Shown here in pieces: positions 43,120 through 51,986 of a DNA stretch of 64,000 nucleotides. How positions within the stretch are numbered: the first letter of the stretch is position 1; each line of letters starts with the position of its first letter. Made by a program: the position numbers and the translations under genes. The stretch is from positions 186,001 to 250,000 of the forward strand of contig CAVYYV010000006.1 in the NCBI GenBank assembly GCA_963772815.1, in the 5' to 3' direction. The stretch comes from DATFFO01 sp963772815. Its GTDB lineage: Bacteria; Actinomycetota; Acidimicrobiia; Spongiisociales; ZC4RG35. Under the pieces are notes generated by a model. That model did not search any database. It was not told where the DNA came from and saw only the letters and a list, made by a program, of their open reading frames with translations.

Positions 43120-43500
43120 TCAACCCGGTTCCTGGACCGGGTTCCCAGACTCGGCCCACGTCTTCATCCCGCCATCGAGGTGGGCTACGTTTCGATAACC
43201 GAGCTCCTGGAGGGTCTTGGCGGCGAGAGCCGAACGGGAGCCCGCCGCGCAGTAGAGGATGATGCGACGATCGGGCGTGAAGATGTCCATGTGATAGGAC
43301 GTGGCGGGATCGGCATAGAACTCGAGCATTCCCCGCGGCGCAACAACGGCGCCCGGTATCACACCCTGCTGCGTCTCCTGCGGCTCCCGGATGTCGACCA
43401 GCACGGCTTCTTCCCGGCTCATCTCCTGGGTGACATCCTCCGGCGTCAAGTTCTCTATCCCGGCCTTGGCGTTGACCACCATCTCCATCACTCCGGCCAT
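43120..43500 (-). CDS. Rhodanese-like sulfurtransferase
   Basis: 126 aa single-domain rhodanese. Active-site loop YCAAGSRS (Cys as persulfide carrier, about residue 84), with VLVDIREPQE and GYRNVAHLDGGMKTW as usual. ATG at 43500 with AAAGGAG; an in-frame M at residue 5 is also possible. The 83-nt gap to the upstream SARP-type regulator gene (same strand) contains two 8-bp direct repeats, so it may be the regulator's target. Confidence 0.92.
   Translation of the reverse strand: MAGVMEMVVNAKAGIENLTPEDVTQEMSREEAVLVDIREPQETQQGVIPGAVVAPRGMLEFYADPATSYHMDIFTPDRRIILYCAAGSRSALAAKTLQELGYRNVAHLDGGMKTWAESGNPVQEPG
43122..43143. terminator. Hairpin at the 3' end of the rhodanese gene
   Basis: AACCCGGT-tcctgg-ACCGGGTT, an 8-bp perfect stem overlapping the rhodanese stop codon region, between the convergent macro and rhodanese genes. 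It could terminate both. No T-tract. Confidence 0.45.
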
Positions 43501-43545
43501 GACACATCTCCTTTCTCGAGATGGCCAGGAGCATGCAAGGTGAAT

Positions 43546-43564
43546 GTTCCTGAATCGTTCCTGA
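43546..43564 (-). promoter_or_regulatory. Candidate SARP-type operator upstream of the rhodanese gene
   Basis: On the minus strand TCAGGAAC-gat-TCAGGAAC: two identical 8-bp direct repeats with an 11-bp period. Known SARP regulators bind heptameric direct repeats spaced by 11 bp, just upstream of the -10. A weak -10-like CATGCT follows 10 nt downstream. The repeats sit 46-64 nt before the rhodanese ATG, and after the end of a SARP/BTAD regulator gene. Confidence 0.55.
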
Positions 43565-43583
43565 GCCACCCGGAAGACAAAGC

Positions 43584-46500
43584 TCAGACCCGGCCCAGCT
43601 CCCTGCAACGAGCCGCGTCGAGGGGCTGTCCCGTCTCCAAGTAACCGTCGGCCGCCTCCGTGAACCTTCGAAGTGCCCCGGGCCCATCTCCCATGGCACG
43701 CGCCATGTGCCCTCGGACCTCGTTGACGGCAGCGTTCCACCCTGGAAGGCGGAGTATGACCCTGGCCAGCGCCTCAGCAGTCTCGGCATATCGTCCGGCC
43801 CGCTCCAGGTCTCCGGCTCGAGCCGCGGCGATCGCCGCCGGGGCAACGAACGTGATCCTGCATGCGGGACATGTCTCGGCCGGGCCCCTGATGGCGCTCT
43901 CCCCCTCCTTCACCATCGCCAGCGCGCCTTCGGGATCTGATCGGACCCGGACCATTGCTCCGTAGATGCGATCGAGGAGGTGGTGCCCGAGATAGGACTC
44001 CCGTGCCACCGCGAGCGCCTCTTCGAGCAGAAAGTCGGCATCGCTCGGCCGGTGGCGATAGAACGCCACCTCGGCAAGACGCTGGATCGACAGGGCTTCG
44101 CCGGCTGTGGCGCCGATCGACCGATGGGCCCGCGCAGCCGCGGCGAGATCCGACTCGGCTTCATCCAGGAGACCCGACAGCAGCTTGGCTTCGCCACCCA
44201 GAGTCACCGCGAACGCCTTCCCGCGAAGCGCCCCCAGTCGATCAGCCTCGGCCGCCAGCGAGTCGGCAAATGCCACGACCCTCGGGTAGGGCAGTTCCCC
44301 GTACAGCAGACGCTCTGACGCGCATAGGTGGCCATCGAAGATGCGGACGGCGAGATCCCCCAGACCCTTCGTGGTCGCCAATTCTGCCCGGAGGCGACTA
44401 GGGAGACTCCGGCGACCATGCTCGGCGAGCGACTGAGCCCACGACGCCTCCACGACACCGCCGAGGTCTCCCGACCCGATTGCGAGCCTCCTGGCTCTGA
44501 CGGCCTCTCGGATTGCCTCGTCTGGATCACCTACACCGACGGCCGCCGCCCCACTCAGAGTCAGAGCCTTGCTCAACAGTCCCCGGTCCGTGGTTGGATC
44601 AACGCCCTCCAGGGTCTCCAGTGCCGCTGTCGGCTCCCCCGCTTTGAGCTGAGCAAGAGCCCTCATGGCCAGGATGTCGGGTACGTGAGCTTCCTCCGCC
44701 CGCGCCGCGGCCGCCTCGTAGGCCGAAAGAGCTCGCACGTCGCCGAGCGCGTCCAGCGTCTCCGCCCACATGAGGAGGCCCCGGGGATGATCCGGATGCA
44801 CGTCGAGAAGTGACTCGAGGTGGCGGAGAGCATCCGAGTAGGCACCCACGCCCACTGCGTTCTGCGCCGCCGACTCGAGCCACTGCAAAGCCTGATCGGG
44901 GTGACCCCCCTTGATCCAGTGCTCGGCAACCAACGAAGGCGAGCCGTCCGCTTCGGCAAGGCGACGCGCCACGTCTCGATGTATGGCGATTTGCTGATGC
45001 GGGCTCATCTGCTCCGCAAGGGATCGACGAACCAACTCGTGGCCGAAGCGGTAGCGACCGTTGACCACCACCAGGACACCGCCTTCCAATGCCGCATCGA
45101 GGGCCCGAAATGTCTCCTCCTCCGACAGACCCGTGACCGCCAGGACGGCTGCCGTGTCCAGATCGTCTCCGGCCACCGCCAGCCGCTGGAGAATCGCCTG
45201 TGAGCCTGAATCGAGACCGACGAATCTGGACCGCACCGCCTCCCACAAGGTGGGCGTGATCGTGAGAGATCCATCAGACTCCACACACCCGGCCATTTCG
45301 AGAGCCACGAAAGGGTTGCCGTGCGCCAGGGCAACGATGCGCGAAATCACATTCGGATCTGAGCCCTCCGGACACCGCGACGCCACGAGCGATCGAACCA
45401 GATCCGGCTCGAGGGGGTCCAGATGCATCTCCAATGCTCGCTCCGCCGACCGGAGTCTGGACACGCCCGCTGTGAGTGCTCCGCGAGCCATTTCGGGACG
45501 AAAGGCCATCACCACTTGCCAAGGTCCCGATTCCACGCCGGCGAGGTTGATCAGCACCTCGAGAGCAGCATCGTCGATCAGGTGGGCGTCGTCCACCACT
45601 ATGAGCAGCCCGGAGCGAGCGCCGGCGCTGAGTAGGCGACGTGCGGCACCGATCACTCGGTGGCGTGTAATCGGCCCGTCCAAGGGCTGAGCCGGGCCCG
45701 CCAGTGGAGTCAGAACCGCCAGAACGGATCGTGACGCGGGCGGGACGGCCTCCAGGACATTCGGGTCACGTCCCAGCAGGGCCTCGACCACATCGACCAG
45801 CGGCTGGTACGGGTCGGCGTTTGCCACCCCCACCACATGAACCGTCTCGAGCCCAATTGCCTCCGCTTTGGAGCGGATCTCCCTGCACAATGCCGATTTG
45901 CCGATCCCGGCGGGACCCGTCACGACCATCGCCCCGATGTCATTCCTGGTGGGCGGCTCGAGAGATGCCTCAACCCGGGCCAACTCGACCTGACGACCGA
46001 CGAACACGTTCGAGCCCAGTTCGATCCCTCCCACCACCTCCCGGTAGAGCGCTTCCGTGTCCGCACTGGGTGCCAGCCCCAGGGATGAAGCCAGAGTCGA
46101 CCGAAGCCGTCCGTACCAGCGGATCGCTTCCGGACGGTTGCCTCGAGCCAATTCGCGTTTCATGAGCTCGCGGCAAGCCACCTCGTCAGTCGGGTCTACC
46201 TCCAGGATGCGCTCCCAGCAACCGCCCAAGCGAAGCAAGTCCATGTACCTGGCCTGGACTTGCCGACGGACCACTTGGGTCCATTCCTCATACAGGGACT
46301 CAGGGAGCAGATCTCCCCCAAACGATTCAGCCGCACGACGAGCGCTCTTCGCATCACCATGGTCAAGCGCCGATCGCGCAACCTCCTCGAAGGCGGCCAG
46401 ATCCGTTGTCACCGAACCGGATGGAGCGAGATACACCATGCCGCTCTTTAGAACGACCGCCCCGTCCAGGTTGAGCGCTCGTCGAGCGTGATGTGCTGCC

Positions 46501-46718
46501 TTGCGCAGGTTGGCGGCAGCTGCCGCGGGCGACAGATGTGGCCATAGTGCCTCCATCACCTGGTCTCGAGTGAGCCGATGGCCATCCGAGAGGGCGAGCA
46601 GCTGAACCAGCTCGGCGGATCGGCGACTCGGCCACCCGTCGCTGCCCACCGCTCGCCCGTCTATCGAGACGTCGAAGCTCCCCAACAGGCGGATGCGCAG
46701 GCTGCGACCTTCCGGCAT
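43584..46718 (-). CDS. SARP/BTAD-type transcriptional regulator with AAA ATPase and TPR domains
   Basis: 1,044 aa. Winged-helix DNA-binding domain (about 8-95; LRIRLLGSFDVSIDGRAVG, PSRRSAELVQLLAL), BTAD domain (about 100-245), STAND/AAA ATPase (about 255-560; Walker A GPAGIGKSA, Walker B LLIVVDDAHLID), and TPR-like repeats to the C-terminus. This is the AfsR/large LuxR-like architecture that integrates a signal and activates genes. The start is the ATG at 46718. Rhodanese follows 83 nt downstream. Divergent from an MFS gene (111 nt). Effector unknown. Confidence 0.9.
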   Translation of the reverse strand: MPEGRSLRIRLLGSFDVSIDGRAVGSDGWPSRRSAELVQLLALSDGHRLTRDQVMEALWPHLSPAAAAANLRKAAHHARRALNLDGAVVLKSGMVYLAPSGSVTTDLAAFEEVARSALDHGDAKSARRAAESFGGDLLPESLYEEWTQVVRRQVQARYMDLLRLGGCWERILEVDPTDEVACRELMKRELARGNRPEAIRWYGRLRSTLASSLGLAPSADTEALYREVVGGIELGSNVFVGRQVELARVEASLEPPTRNDIGAMVVTGPAGIGKSALCREIRSKAEAIGLETVHVVGVANADPYQPLVDVVEALLGRDPNVLEAVPPASRSVLAVLTPLAGPAQPLDGPITRHRVIGAARRLLSAGARSGLLIVVDDAHLIDDAALEVLINLAGVESGPWQVVMAFRPEMARGALTAGVSRLRSAERALEMHLDPLEPDLVRSLVASRCPEGSDPNVISRIVALAHGNPFVALEMAGCVESDGSLTITPTLWEAVRSRFVGLDSGSQAILQRLAVAGDDLDTAAVLAVTGLSEEETFRALDAALEGGVLVVVNGRYRFGHELVRRSLAEQMSPHQQIAIHRDVARRLAEADGSPSLVAEHWIKGGHPDQALQWLESAAQNAVGVGAYSDALRHLESLLDVHPDHPRGLLMWAETLDALGDVRALSAYEAAAARAEEAHVPDILAMRALAQLKAGEPTAALETLEGVDPTTDRGLLSKALTLSGAAAVGVGDPDEAIREAVRARRLAIGSGDLGGVVEASWAQSLAEHGRRSLPSRLRAELATTKGLGDLAVRIFDGHLCASERLLYGELPYPRVVAFADSLAAEADRLGALRGKAFAVTLGGEAKLLSGLLDEAESDLAAAARAHRSIGATAGEALSIQRLAEVAFYRHRPSDADFLLEEALAVARESYLGHHLLDRIYGAMVRVRSDPEGALAMVKEGESAIRGPAETCPACRITFVAPAAIAAARAGDLERAGRYAETAEALARVILRLPGWNAAVNEVRGHMARAMGDGPGALRRFTEAADGYLETGQPLDAARCRELGRV

Positions 46719-46817
46719 GGCTTCTTTCTAACGCTTTCCGAGCCGTCGTGCCGGACGACACCCATGGCCATAGGGGCCTTGCACCACTCGAATGCCCTTG
46801 GCAGGCTCACCGACACC

Positions 46818-46823
46818 TAAGGT
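46818..46823 (+). promoter_or_regulatory. -10 box TAAGGT for the leaderless MFS gene
   Basis: TAAGGT, 6 nt, then the ATG at 46830, in the gap divergent from the SARP-type regulator gene. No Shine-Dalgarno. Confidence 0.4.
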
Positions 46824-46829
46824 CGGCGA

Positions 46830-47990
46830 ATGCCCCCCTCACTCCGGGGCCGCCGAGCGGCGGTGGCCGTCATATTCGCCATCATCGGGGCCACCTTCGC
46901 GACCTGGGCCACCAGGCTTCCCGCCATCGCGGATCACCTCGGCCTGACCGACGGCCAGGCTGGAATCGCCTTGTTTGGCCTGGCGCTGGGAGCTTTCCTC
47001 GCCCTGCCGCTGGCCGGAATGGTGGCCAGCCGGTGGGGGAGCCGGCGCCTCACCCGTCTGGGCCTGTTCATATCCTGCACAGCTCTGGCCGCGATTCCGG
47101 CTGCGCCGAGTCTGGCGTGGCTAGCCGTCCTGCTCGGCGTCTTCGGCATGGGCAACAGTGGAGTGGATGTAGGTATCAGCGTTGAGAGCGTGGAGACAGA
47201 ACGTTCCTTTGGTCGGCCCATCCTGGGCGGATTTCACGCCCTCTTCAGCTTGGGCGGCCTGGTGGGCGCCGCGGCCGGCACGGCCGCGGCCGCGGCCCGG
47301 TTGCCTTCTCGGCTGCACTTCGCCGTCGCAGCCGCCCTGCTGCTGGTCATCGGATTGGCCACCAGTGCCCGATTCGAGGCAGCCCCATCCCCGGAGCATC
47401 GAAGCTTCCCGGGTCCACCGAACCGGGCGCTGGTGCTGTTGGGAGCCGTGATCTTCTGCGGGTTTCTGGGGGAGGGCGTCATGCAGGATTGGAGCACCCT
47501 GTACCTGCGGCGGGTTACCGGGGCCACTGCTGCCTCCGCCGCAGCCGGCCTGACAGTCTTCTTCCTAGCGATGGCCGCCGGCCGGACCATCACCGATCGC
47601 CTGGTGACGGCATTGGGGCCGGCGCGCTCTCTCCAGGCAGGCGGAGCACTGGCCACGGCCGGGTTGGGGCTGGCCTTGGCCAGCCCGGCGCCCGCCCCCG
47701 CCATGGTCGGCCTGGGCGCGCTCGGCCTGGGACTGGCCGGCGTCGCGCCGATCGTCTTCTCCCTGGCCGGATACCAACCCGGCATTCCGTCGGCGGAGGC
47801 GGTAGCGACCGTGTCCACGATCGGTTATCTAGCCTTCATGGCAGGCCCAGCCTTGATTGGCTCGGTGGCAGGCTGGCGGGGTCTGCGGGCGGCGCTGGCC
47901 CTGGTCCTCGCCTTCATGATGGCGCTCGTGATCATGGCCAGATCCACTCCCCGACGCCATCCACTCATGACCGCTTCCGACGACGCCTGA
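46830..47990 (+). CDS. MFS transporter
   Basis: 386 aa with 12 hydrophobic segments; FATWATRLPAIADHLGL at the N-terminus and GFHALFSLGGLVGA, FLGEGVMQDWSTLYL are seen in the YbjJ/fucose-permease-like MFS group. Divergent from the large SARP-type regulator and therefore a possible target of it. Substrate unknown. Confidence 0.84.
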   Translation: MPPSLRGRRAAVAVIFAIIGATFATWATRLPAIADHLGLTDGQAGIALFGLALGAFLALPLAGMVASRWGSRRLTRLGLFISCTALAAIPAAPSLAWLAVLLGVFGMGNSGVDVGISVESVETERSFGRPILGGFHALFSLGGLVGAAAGTAAAAARLPSRLHFAVAAALLLVIGLATSARFEAAPSPEHRSFPGPPNRALVLLGAVIFCGFLGEGVMQDWSTLYLRRVTGATAASAAAGLTVFFLAMAAGRTITDRLVTALGPARSLQAGGALATAGLGLALASPAPAPAMVGLGALGLGLAGVAPIVFSLAGYQPGIPSAEAVATVSTIGYLAFMAGPALIGSVAGWRGLRAALALVLAFMMALVIMARSTPRRHPLMTASDDA

Positions 47991-48070
47991 CTCTCGTTCA
48001 ACGCCCTCCCGCCAGGACCCGGGCGACAGGATGGTTTGCCTGGTGAGCGAGCACGGGGGAAACTTGTCCC

Positions 48071-49474
48071 ATGACGGCACGGACCCTGTTCGAAAAGGTG
48101 TGGGACGACCACGTCGTGTATTCGGCTCCCGGCGAGCCCGATCTCCTTTACATCGATCTCCACCTGGTTCACGAGGTGACCTCCCCCCAGGCCTTCGAAT
48201 CCCTGCGCCTGGCAGGGCGATCCGTGCGCCGGCCCGACCTGACCCTGGCCACCATCGACCATGGCGTTCCCACCACAGAGCGGAGCCTGGGAATTCGCGA
48301 TCCGCTGTCCAAGCGACAGATCGACACACTCATCGCCAACTGCCAGGAGCAGGTAATCACCCTCTACGGCCTCGACGATCCCCGCCAGGGCATCGTCCAC
48401 GTCATCGGGCCCGAACAGGGCATCACGCAGCCGGGGATGACGATCGTGTGCGGCGACAGCCATACCGCCACACATGGGGCATTCGGTGCCCTCGCCTTCG
48501 GCATCGGGACTTCAGAGGTCGAGCACGTCCTGGCCACCCAAACCTTGCCACAGTCGAAGCCGCGCTCGATGGGTATCGAAGTGGAGGGTGAGCTGCCCCT
48601 GGGAGTGACCGCCAAGGACATAATCTTGGGAATCATCGCCCGGATCGGGACCGCCGGCGCCACCGGCCACGTGGTCGAGTACCGCGGATCGACCATCCGG
48701 AGCCTGTCGATGGAAGGTCGCATGACGGTCTGCAACATGTCGATCGAGGCCGGGGCCCGGGCAGGGATGATTGCTCCGGACGACACCACTTTCTCGTATC
48801 TGGAAGGGCGCCCTCGCGCTCCGTCGGGGTTGGATTGGGAGAGGGCACTCGACGCCTGGCGAGAGCTCCCCACCGACACAGGAGCGACATTCGACACCGA
48901 GCTGGAGATCGCCGCCTCCGACCTGGAGCCATACGTGTCCTGGGGGACCAACCCGGGTCAGACTCTCCCCATTACCGCATCGGTCCCCTCCCCTGATCGA
49001 CTCGAGGACCCCCTCGAGCGCGATTCGGCTCGCCGAGCTCTCGAGTACATGGACCTGGAAGCAGGCACTCCTCTGAGCGAGATCGCCGTCGATCGCGTGT
49101 TTCTCGGCTCTTGCACGAACGCTCGCATCGAGGATCTCCGCGCAGCGGCCGCCCTACTCGACGGCAGGAAGGTGGCATCCACCGTCTCAGCGATGGTCGT
49201 GCCCGGATCGGGCCTGGTGAAGCTTCAGGCGGAGGAGGAGGGCCTCGATTTGGTGTTCAAAGGGGCGGGCTTCGAGTGGAGGGACGCGGGCTGCTCCATG
49301 TGCCTGGGGATGAATCCCGACATTCTGGCCCCCGGTGAACGCTGCGCCTCGACCTCGAATCGCAACTTCGAGGGTCGCCAGGGCCAGGGTGGACGCACCC
49401 ATCTCCTGAGCCCTCAGATGGCGGTGGCCGCCGCCGTCACTGGCCACCTCACGGACGTAAGAAGTTGGATGTGA
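48071..49474 (+). CDS. leuC: 3-isopropylmalate dehydratase large subunit
   Basis: 467 aa, standard LeuC length; with LeuD it isomerises 2- to 3-isopropylmalate in leucine synthesis. The [4Fe-4S] ligands are Cys in GSCTNARIEDL and the two Cys in GCSMCLGMNPD. N-terminus TLFEKVWDDHVV and GDSHTATHGAFGALAFGIGTSEVEHV are signature regions. ATG start. The leuD gene lies 661 nt downstream, after an inserted structured spacer and a flavin-type oxidoreductase gene. Confidence 0.96.
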   Translation: MTARTLFEKVWDDHVVYSAPGEPDLLYIDLHLVHEVTSPQAFESLRLAGRSVRRPDLTLATIDHGVPTTERSLGIRDPLSKRQIDTLIANCQEQVITLYGLDDPRQGIVHVIGPEQGITQPGMTIVCGDSHTATHGAFGALAFGIGTSEVEHVLATQTLPQSKPRSMGIEVEGELPLGVTAKDIILGIIARIGTAGATGHVVEYRGSTIRSLSMEGRMTVCNMSIEAGARAGMIAPDDTTFSYLEGRPRAPSGLDWERALDAWRELPTDTGATFDTELEIAASDLEPYVSWGTNPGQTLPITASVPSPDRLEDPLERDSARRALEYMDLEAGTPLSEIAVDRVFLGSCTNARIEDLRAAAALLDGRKVASTVSAMVVPGSGLVKLQAEEEGLDLVFKGAGFEWRDAGCSMCLGMNPDILAPGERCASTSNRNFEGRQGQGGRTHLLSPQMAVAAAVTGHLTDVRSWM

Positions 49475-49565
49475 AGGGGTCGATGCGAGACACACCGTCC
49501 CCCAACAGATCCAGCCACAGCCCCACCACGCCCAACGGATCACCCCACCAACCCATAAACGCACA

Positions 49566-49601
49566 CCCCCAGCGGTGGGGGCGTGGGGGCAGTACCCCCA
49601 C
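49566..49601. repeat. Two tandem G/C hairpins in the leuC-downstream spacer
   Basis: Hairpin 1: CCCCCA (49566-49571), loop GCGG, TGGGGG (49576-49581). Hairpin 2: GTGGGGG (49583-49589), loop CAGTA, CCCCCAC (49595-49601). The right arm of hairpin 1 can also pair with the last arm of hairpin 2, so alternative folds exist. The whole 161-nt spacer (49475-49635) is C-rich, compositionally unlike neighbours, with no ORF I would call. Confidence 0.6.
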
Positions 49602-49635
49602 ACCAAACAACAAACGCTGGGAAGTGAACGGGCCA

Positions 49636-50139
49636 ATGAGGGGCTCCGGGACCCGGACCAAGATCACACCGGAACGCCCAAACCTCCCCGAGGGATACGG
49701 AATAAGCGCCGAGGCCGATGGTCTCCTCGCTTGGAACATCGTCGATCAGGCCCTGACCTCTTGTGACATCTATTGGGTAGCTACCACGAGCCCGGGGGGC
49801 AAGTCCCATCTAATCCCGATCCATGCCGCCTACGCCCACCAGCGCGTCTACCTGAGCGGCGACCCGGCCACCCGCTGGTACCGCAACCTGACTGCCCGGC
49901 CCGAAGTCGAGATAGGCGCTGCGGCAGGGGACGTCCAGGTCATGTTCAGGGGTCTGGCCCAGCTCATCACACCGGGTGAGTCGACCTTCGCCTCGATCTC
50001 GGCCAACATCGCGTCCAAGTACGACTGGGAGGCACCCCTCGCTCCACACTGGGAGGTAACACCCTCGGTCGTGATTGCTTTCGATATAGCCGACTTCGCC
50101 AATAGCCCCGCCCGCTTCCGATTCGAGGAGGAACCGTGA
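49636..50139 (+). CDS. Pyridoxamine 5'-phosphate oxidase-like flavin-binding protein
   Basis: 167 aa split-barrel protein. The fold is indicated by LTSCDIYWVATTSPGGKSHLIPIHAAY, RVYLSGDPATRWYRNLTARPEVEIGAA and MFRGLAQLI, as in PNPOx-like/F420- or FMN-binding proteins (TIGR-type PPOX families). Start ATG at 49636. Its TGA overlaps the leuD GTG. Lying between leuC and leuD is unusual; possible role unknown. Confidence 0.78.
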   Translation: MRGSGTRTKITPERPNLPEGYGISAEADGLLAWNIVDQALTSCDIYWVATTSPGGKSHLIPIHAAYAHQRVYLSGDPATRWYRNLTARPEVEIGAAAGDVQVMFRGLAQLITPGESTFASISANIASKYDWEAPLAPHWEVTPSVVIAFDIADFANSPARFRFEEEP

Positions 50140-50726
50140 ACCCGATCCACGAGATCACCGGGACGTTGGCCCCGCTGCCCCGAGCCAATGTCGATACCGA
50201 TCAGATCATGCCCAAGAACTACCTCAAGCGGGTCGAGCGGACCGGCTATGGGCAATTCGTCTTCGCCGAATGGAGGGAAGACCCCACCTTCGTGTTCAAC
50301 CGACCCGAATACCGGGGAGCGAAGATCCTCGTGGCAGGGCCCAACTTCGGATGCGGCTCGAGTCGCGAACATGCGCCCTGGGGCCTCCAGGACTGGGGAC
50401 TCGAGGCCATCGTCGCCTCCTCGTTCGCCGACATCTTCTTCAACAACTGCACCAAGATCGGGCTCCTGCCGGTAGTTCTGAGCGAGAAGGAATGCCAGTA
50501 CCTCATCGAGCTGGCCGAGGCGGATCCGGCCGCCGAGGTGACAGTCGATCTGCCCGAGCAGACCGTCACCTATTCGAACCAGTTCGAGGCCCGGTTCGAG
50601 ATCGATCCGTTCACGAAGTGGCGCCTGGTCGAGGGGTTGGACGATATCGGCCTGACCCTGCGCCACGCCGATCAGATCTCGGAGTTCGAAACCACGCGGC
50701 CGGTCTGGAAGCCCGCTCTCGGTTGA
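50136..50726 (+). CDS. leuD: 3-isopropylmalate dehydratase small subunit
   Basis: 196 aa. PRANVDTDQIMPKNYLKRV, FGCGSSREHAPWGL (substrate-binding SSREH) and SFADIFFNNCTKIGLLPV are LeuD signatures. GTG start at 50136 with GAGGAGG 6 nt upstream, overlapping the oxidoreductase TGA. Partner of LeuC. Confidence 0.96.
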   Translation: MNPIHEITGTLAPLPRANVDTDQIMPKNYLKRVERTGYGQFVFAEWREDPTFVFNRPEYRGAKILVAGPNFGCGSSREHAPWGLQDWGLEAIVASSFADIFFNNCTKIGLLPVVLSEKECQYLIELAEADPAAEVTVDLPEQTVTYSNQFEARFEIDPFTKWRLVEGLDDIGLTLRHADQISEFETTRPVWKPALG

Positions 50727-50750
50727 GGTTCCCCTCCAGGATCCAGTAAG

Positions 50751-51530
50751 TCAGACGCTGAGCTGCGTGCCTGCGGCCAGCTCCGGCCTGTCGGTGATGA
50801 TCCCATCAACGCCGAGGCTCCGCAGCCGCTCCATCTCGGCCGGGCGGTTGACGGTCCAAACATGAACGGCCATCCCAGCGGCGTGCGCCGACCGAACCAG
50901 ACGTCGGTCCACCACATTCAGCCCGAGCATCGACGGTGGCAGCTGGAGTGCGACGAAGTCCCCGGGACCAAACCGTCCGATCCGGCTTGCCGCCCACCAC
51001 AGCCGAGCAGACGACGGCCCGGCCGAGACCTGCGCCTTTCCACCTGAGACCCGCCGGATCTGCTCCAATCGAAGATCCGAGAAACTGCCCACGATCACGC
51101 GGTGCCAGGCATCCATTCTCTCCAGCAGGGATACGAGGCCCTCCTCCAGCCCGGGTTGCTTGAGGTCGACCACCACGCCCACGTCTGGGAAAGTCGCAAG
51201 AACCTCGCCCAGGGTGGGGACCCGCAAACCTCGACCCCGAAACGGGAACTCCCCCTCAGCCATGTGGTTGTGACCCGCATCGAAACGGCGCAGCTCGCTC
51301 AGAGTCACCTCCCACACCGGGCCCGAGCCGTCCGTCGTGCGATCGAGAACATCATCGTGGAAGCAGACGATGTGCCCGTCGGAAGTGATATGGAGATCCG
51401 TCTCCAGATGATGGGCGCCCGCATCGAGGCCCCCTTCGAAAGCGATCATGGTGTTCTCGGGCCAATGGACCCTGCTACCCCGGTGCGCGATCACGTGGCC
51501 AGAGTCCCAGGGAGATGCGAGCCGTGTCAC
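50751..51530 (-). CDS. Glycerophosphodiester phosphodiesterase
   Basis: 259 aa GDPD-family enzyme splitting glycerophosphodiesters to glycerol-3-phosphate and alcohol. VIAHRGSRVHWPENTMIAF (catalytic His and Arg), HHLETDLHITSDGHIVCFHDDVLDRTTDGSG (quoted in pieces: ETDLHITSDGHIV and FHDDVLDRTTDG) contain the metal-binding Glu/Asp and second His. No signal peptide: cytosolic. GTG start, 6 nt after TAGAAT. Convergent with leuD. Confidence 0.93.
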   Translation of the reverse strand: MTRLASPWDSGHVIAHRGSRVHWPENTMIAFEGGLDAGAHHLETDLHITSDGHIVCFHDDVLDRTTDGSGPVWEVTLSELRRFDAGHNHMAEGEFPFRGRGLRVPTLGEVLATFPDVGVVVDLKQPGLEEGLVSLLERMDAWHRVIVGSFSDLRLEQIRRVSGGKAQVSAGPSSARLWWAASRIGRFGPGDFVALQLPPSMLGLNVVDRRLVRSAHAAGMAVHVWTVNRPAEMERLRSLGVDGIITDRPELAAGTQLSV

Positions 51531-51536
51531 TGCCCC

Positions 51537-51542
51537 ATTCTA
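51537..51542 (-). promoter_or_regulatory. -10 box TAGAAT for leaderless GDPD gene
   Basis: TAGAAT, 6 nt, then GTG at 51530, with no Shine-Dalgarno. Confidence 0.5.
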
Positions 51543-51639
51543 CCGGGGGGCCCTGGACCAGGCCCGATGGCGAGTAATCGTCTGGCCCCGCGCCGATGGC
51601 CGCAGAGACGCCGCCATCATGCGAGTGACGGGCCACAAG

Positions 51640-51674
51640 AACTGAGAGGGAGCCGGTCCGGCTCCCTCTCAGTT
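51640..51674 (-). terminator. Terminator hairpin of the HU gene
   Basis: Arms 51640-51655 and 51659-51674, 16 bp perfectly complementary around a 3-nt loop, 19 nt after the HU stop codon. Very strong stem, only a short T run on the downstream side; separates HU from the GDPD gene. Confidence 0.85.
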
Positions 51675-51692
51675 GCATCCGCGACACCTACC

Positions 51693-51986
51693 TCAGCGGA
51701 CGACCCGGTCCTTGAGGCCTTTGGAGGCCGAGAAATGGGCGTATTTCCTGGCAGGGATCTGGATCGTCTCACCCGTGGCCGGGTTGCGGCCGGTGCGGGC
51801 GGAGCGGGACTTGGTGGAGAAAGTGCCGAAACCGTAGATGGAGACCTTGCGGCCCGCATCCAACTCGACGGCGATAATGCCTTCGCCAGGCTCGGTCGAG
51901 AAGATGTCGTCGATGATCTCTGCGGCCTTGGTCTTGGAGATGTCGGCCTTGTTGGCAAGCTTGTCGGCCATCTCGCTCTTGTTCAC
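51693..51986 (-). CDS. hup: HU family DNA-binding protein
   Basis: 97 aa histone-like nucleoid protein. NKSEMADKLANKADISKTKA at the N-terminus, GFGTFSTKSRSARTGRNP (the HU signature, about 48-65) and IQIPARKYAHFSASKGLKD. It binds and bends DNA as a dimer. GTG start with an AAGGAGG Shine-Dalgarno. Followed by a strong terminator. No C-terminal Lys-rich tail, unlike mycobacterial HupB. Confidence 0.95.
   Translation of the reverse strand: MNKSEMADKLANKADISKTKAAEIIDDIFSTEPGEGIIAVELDAGRKVSIYGFGTFSTKSRSARTGRNPATGETIQIPARKYAHFSASKGLKDRVVR

Noticed and set aside
49449..49739. 96-codon ORF on the minus strand over the leuC spacer
   Set aside because: It overlaps the ends of leuC and the flavin-type gene, has no family and lies over the hairpins.
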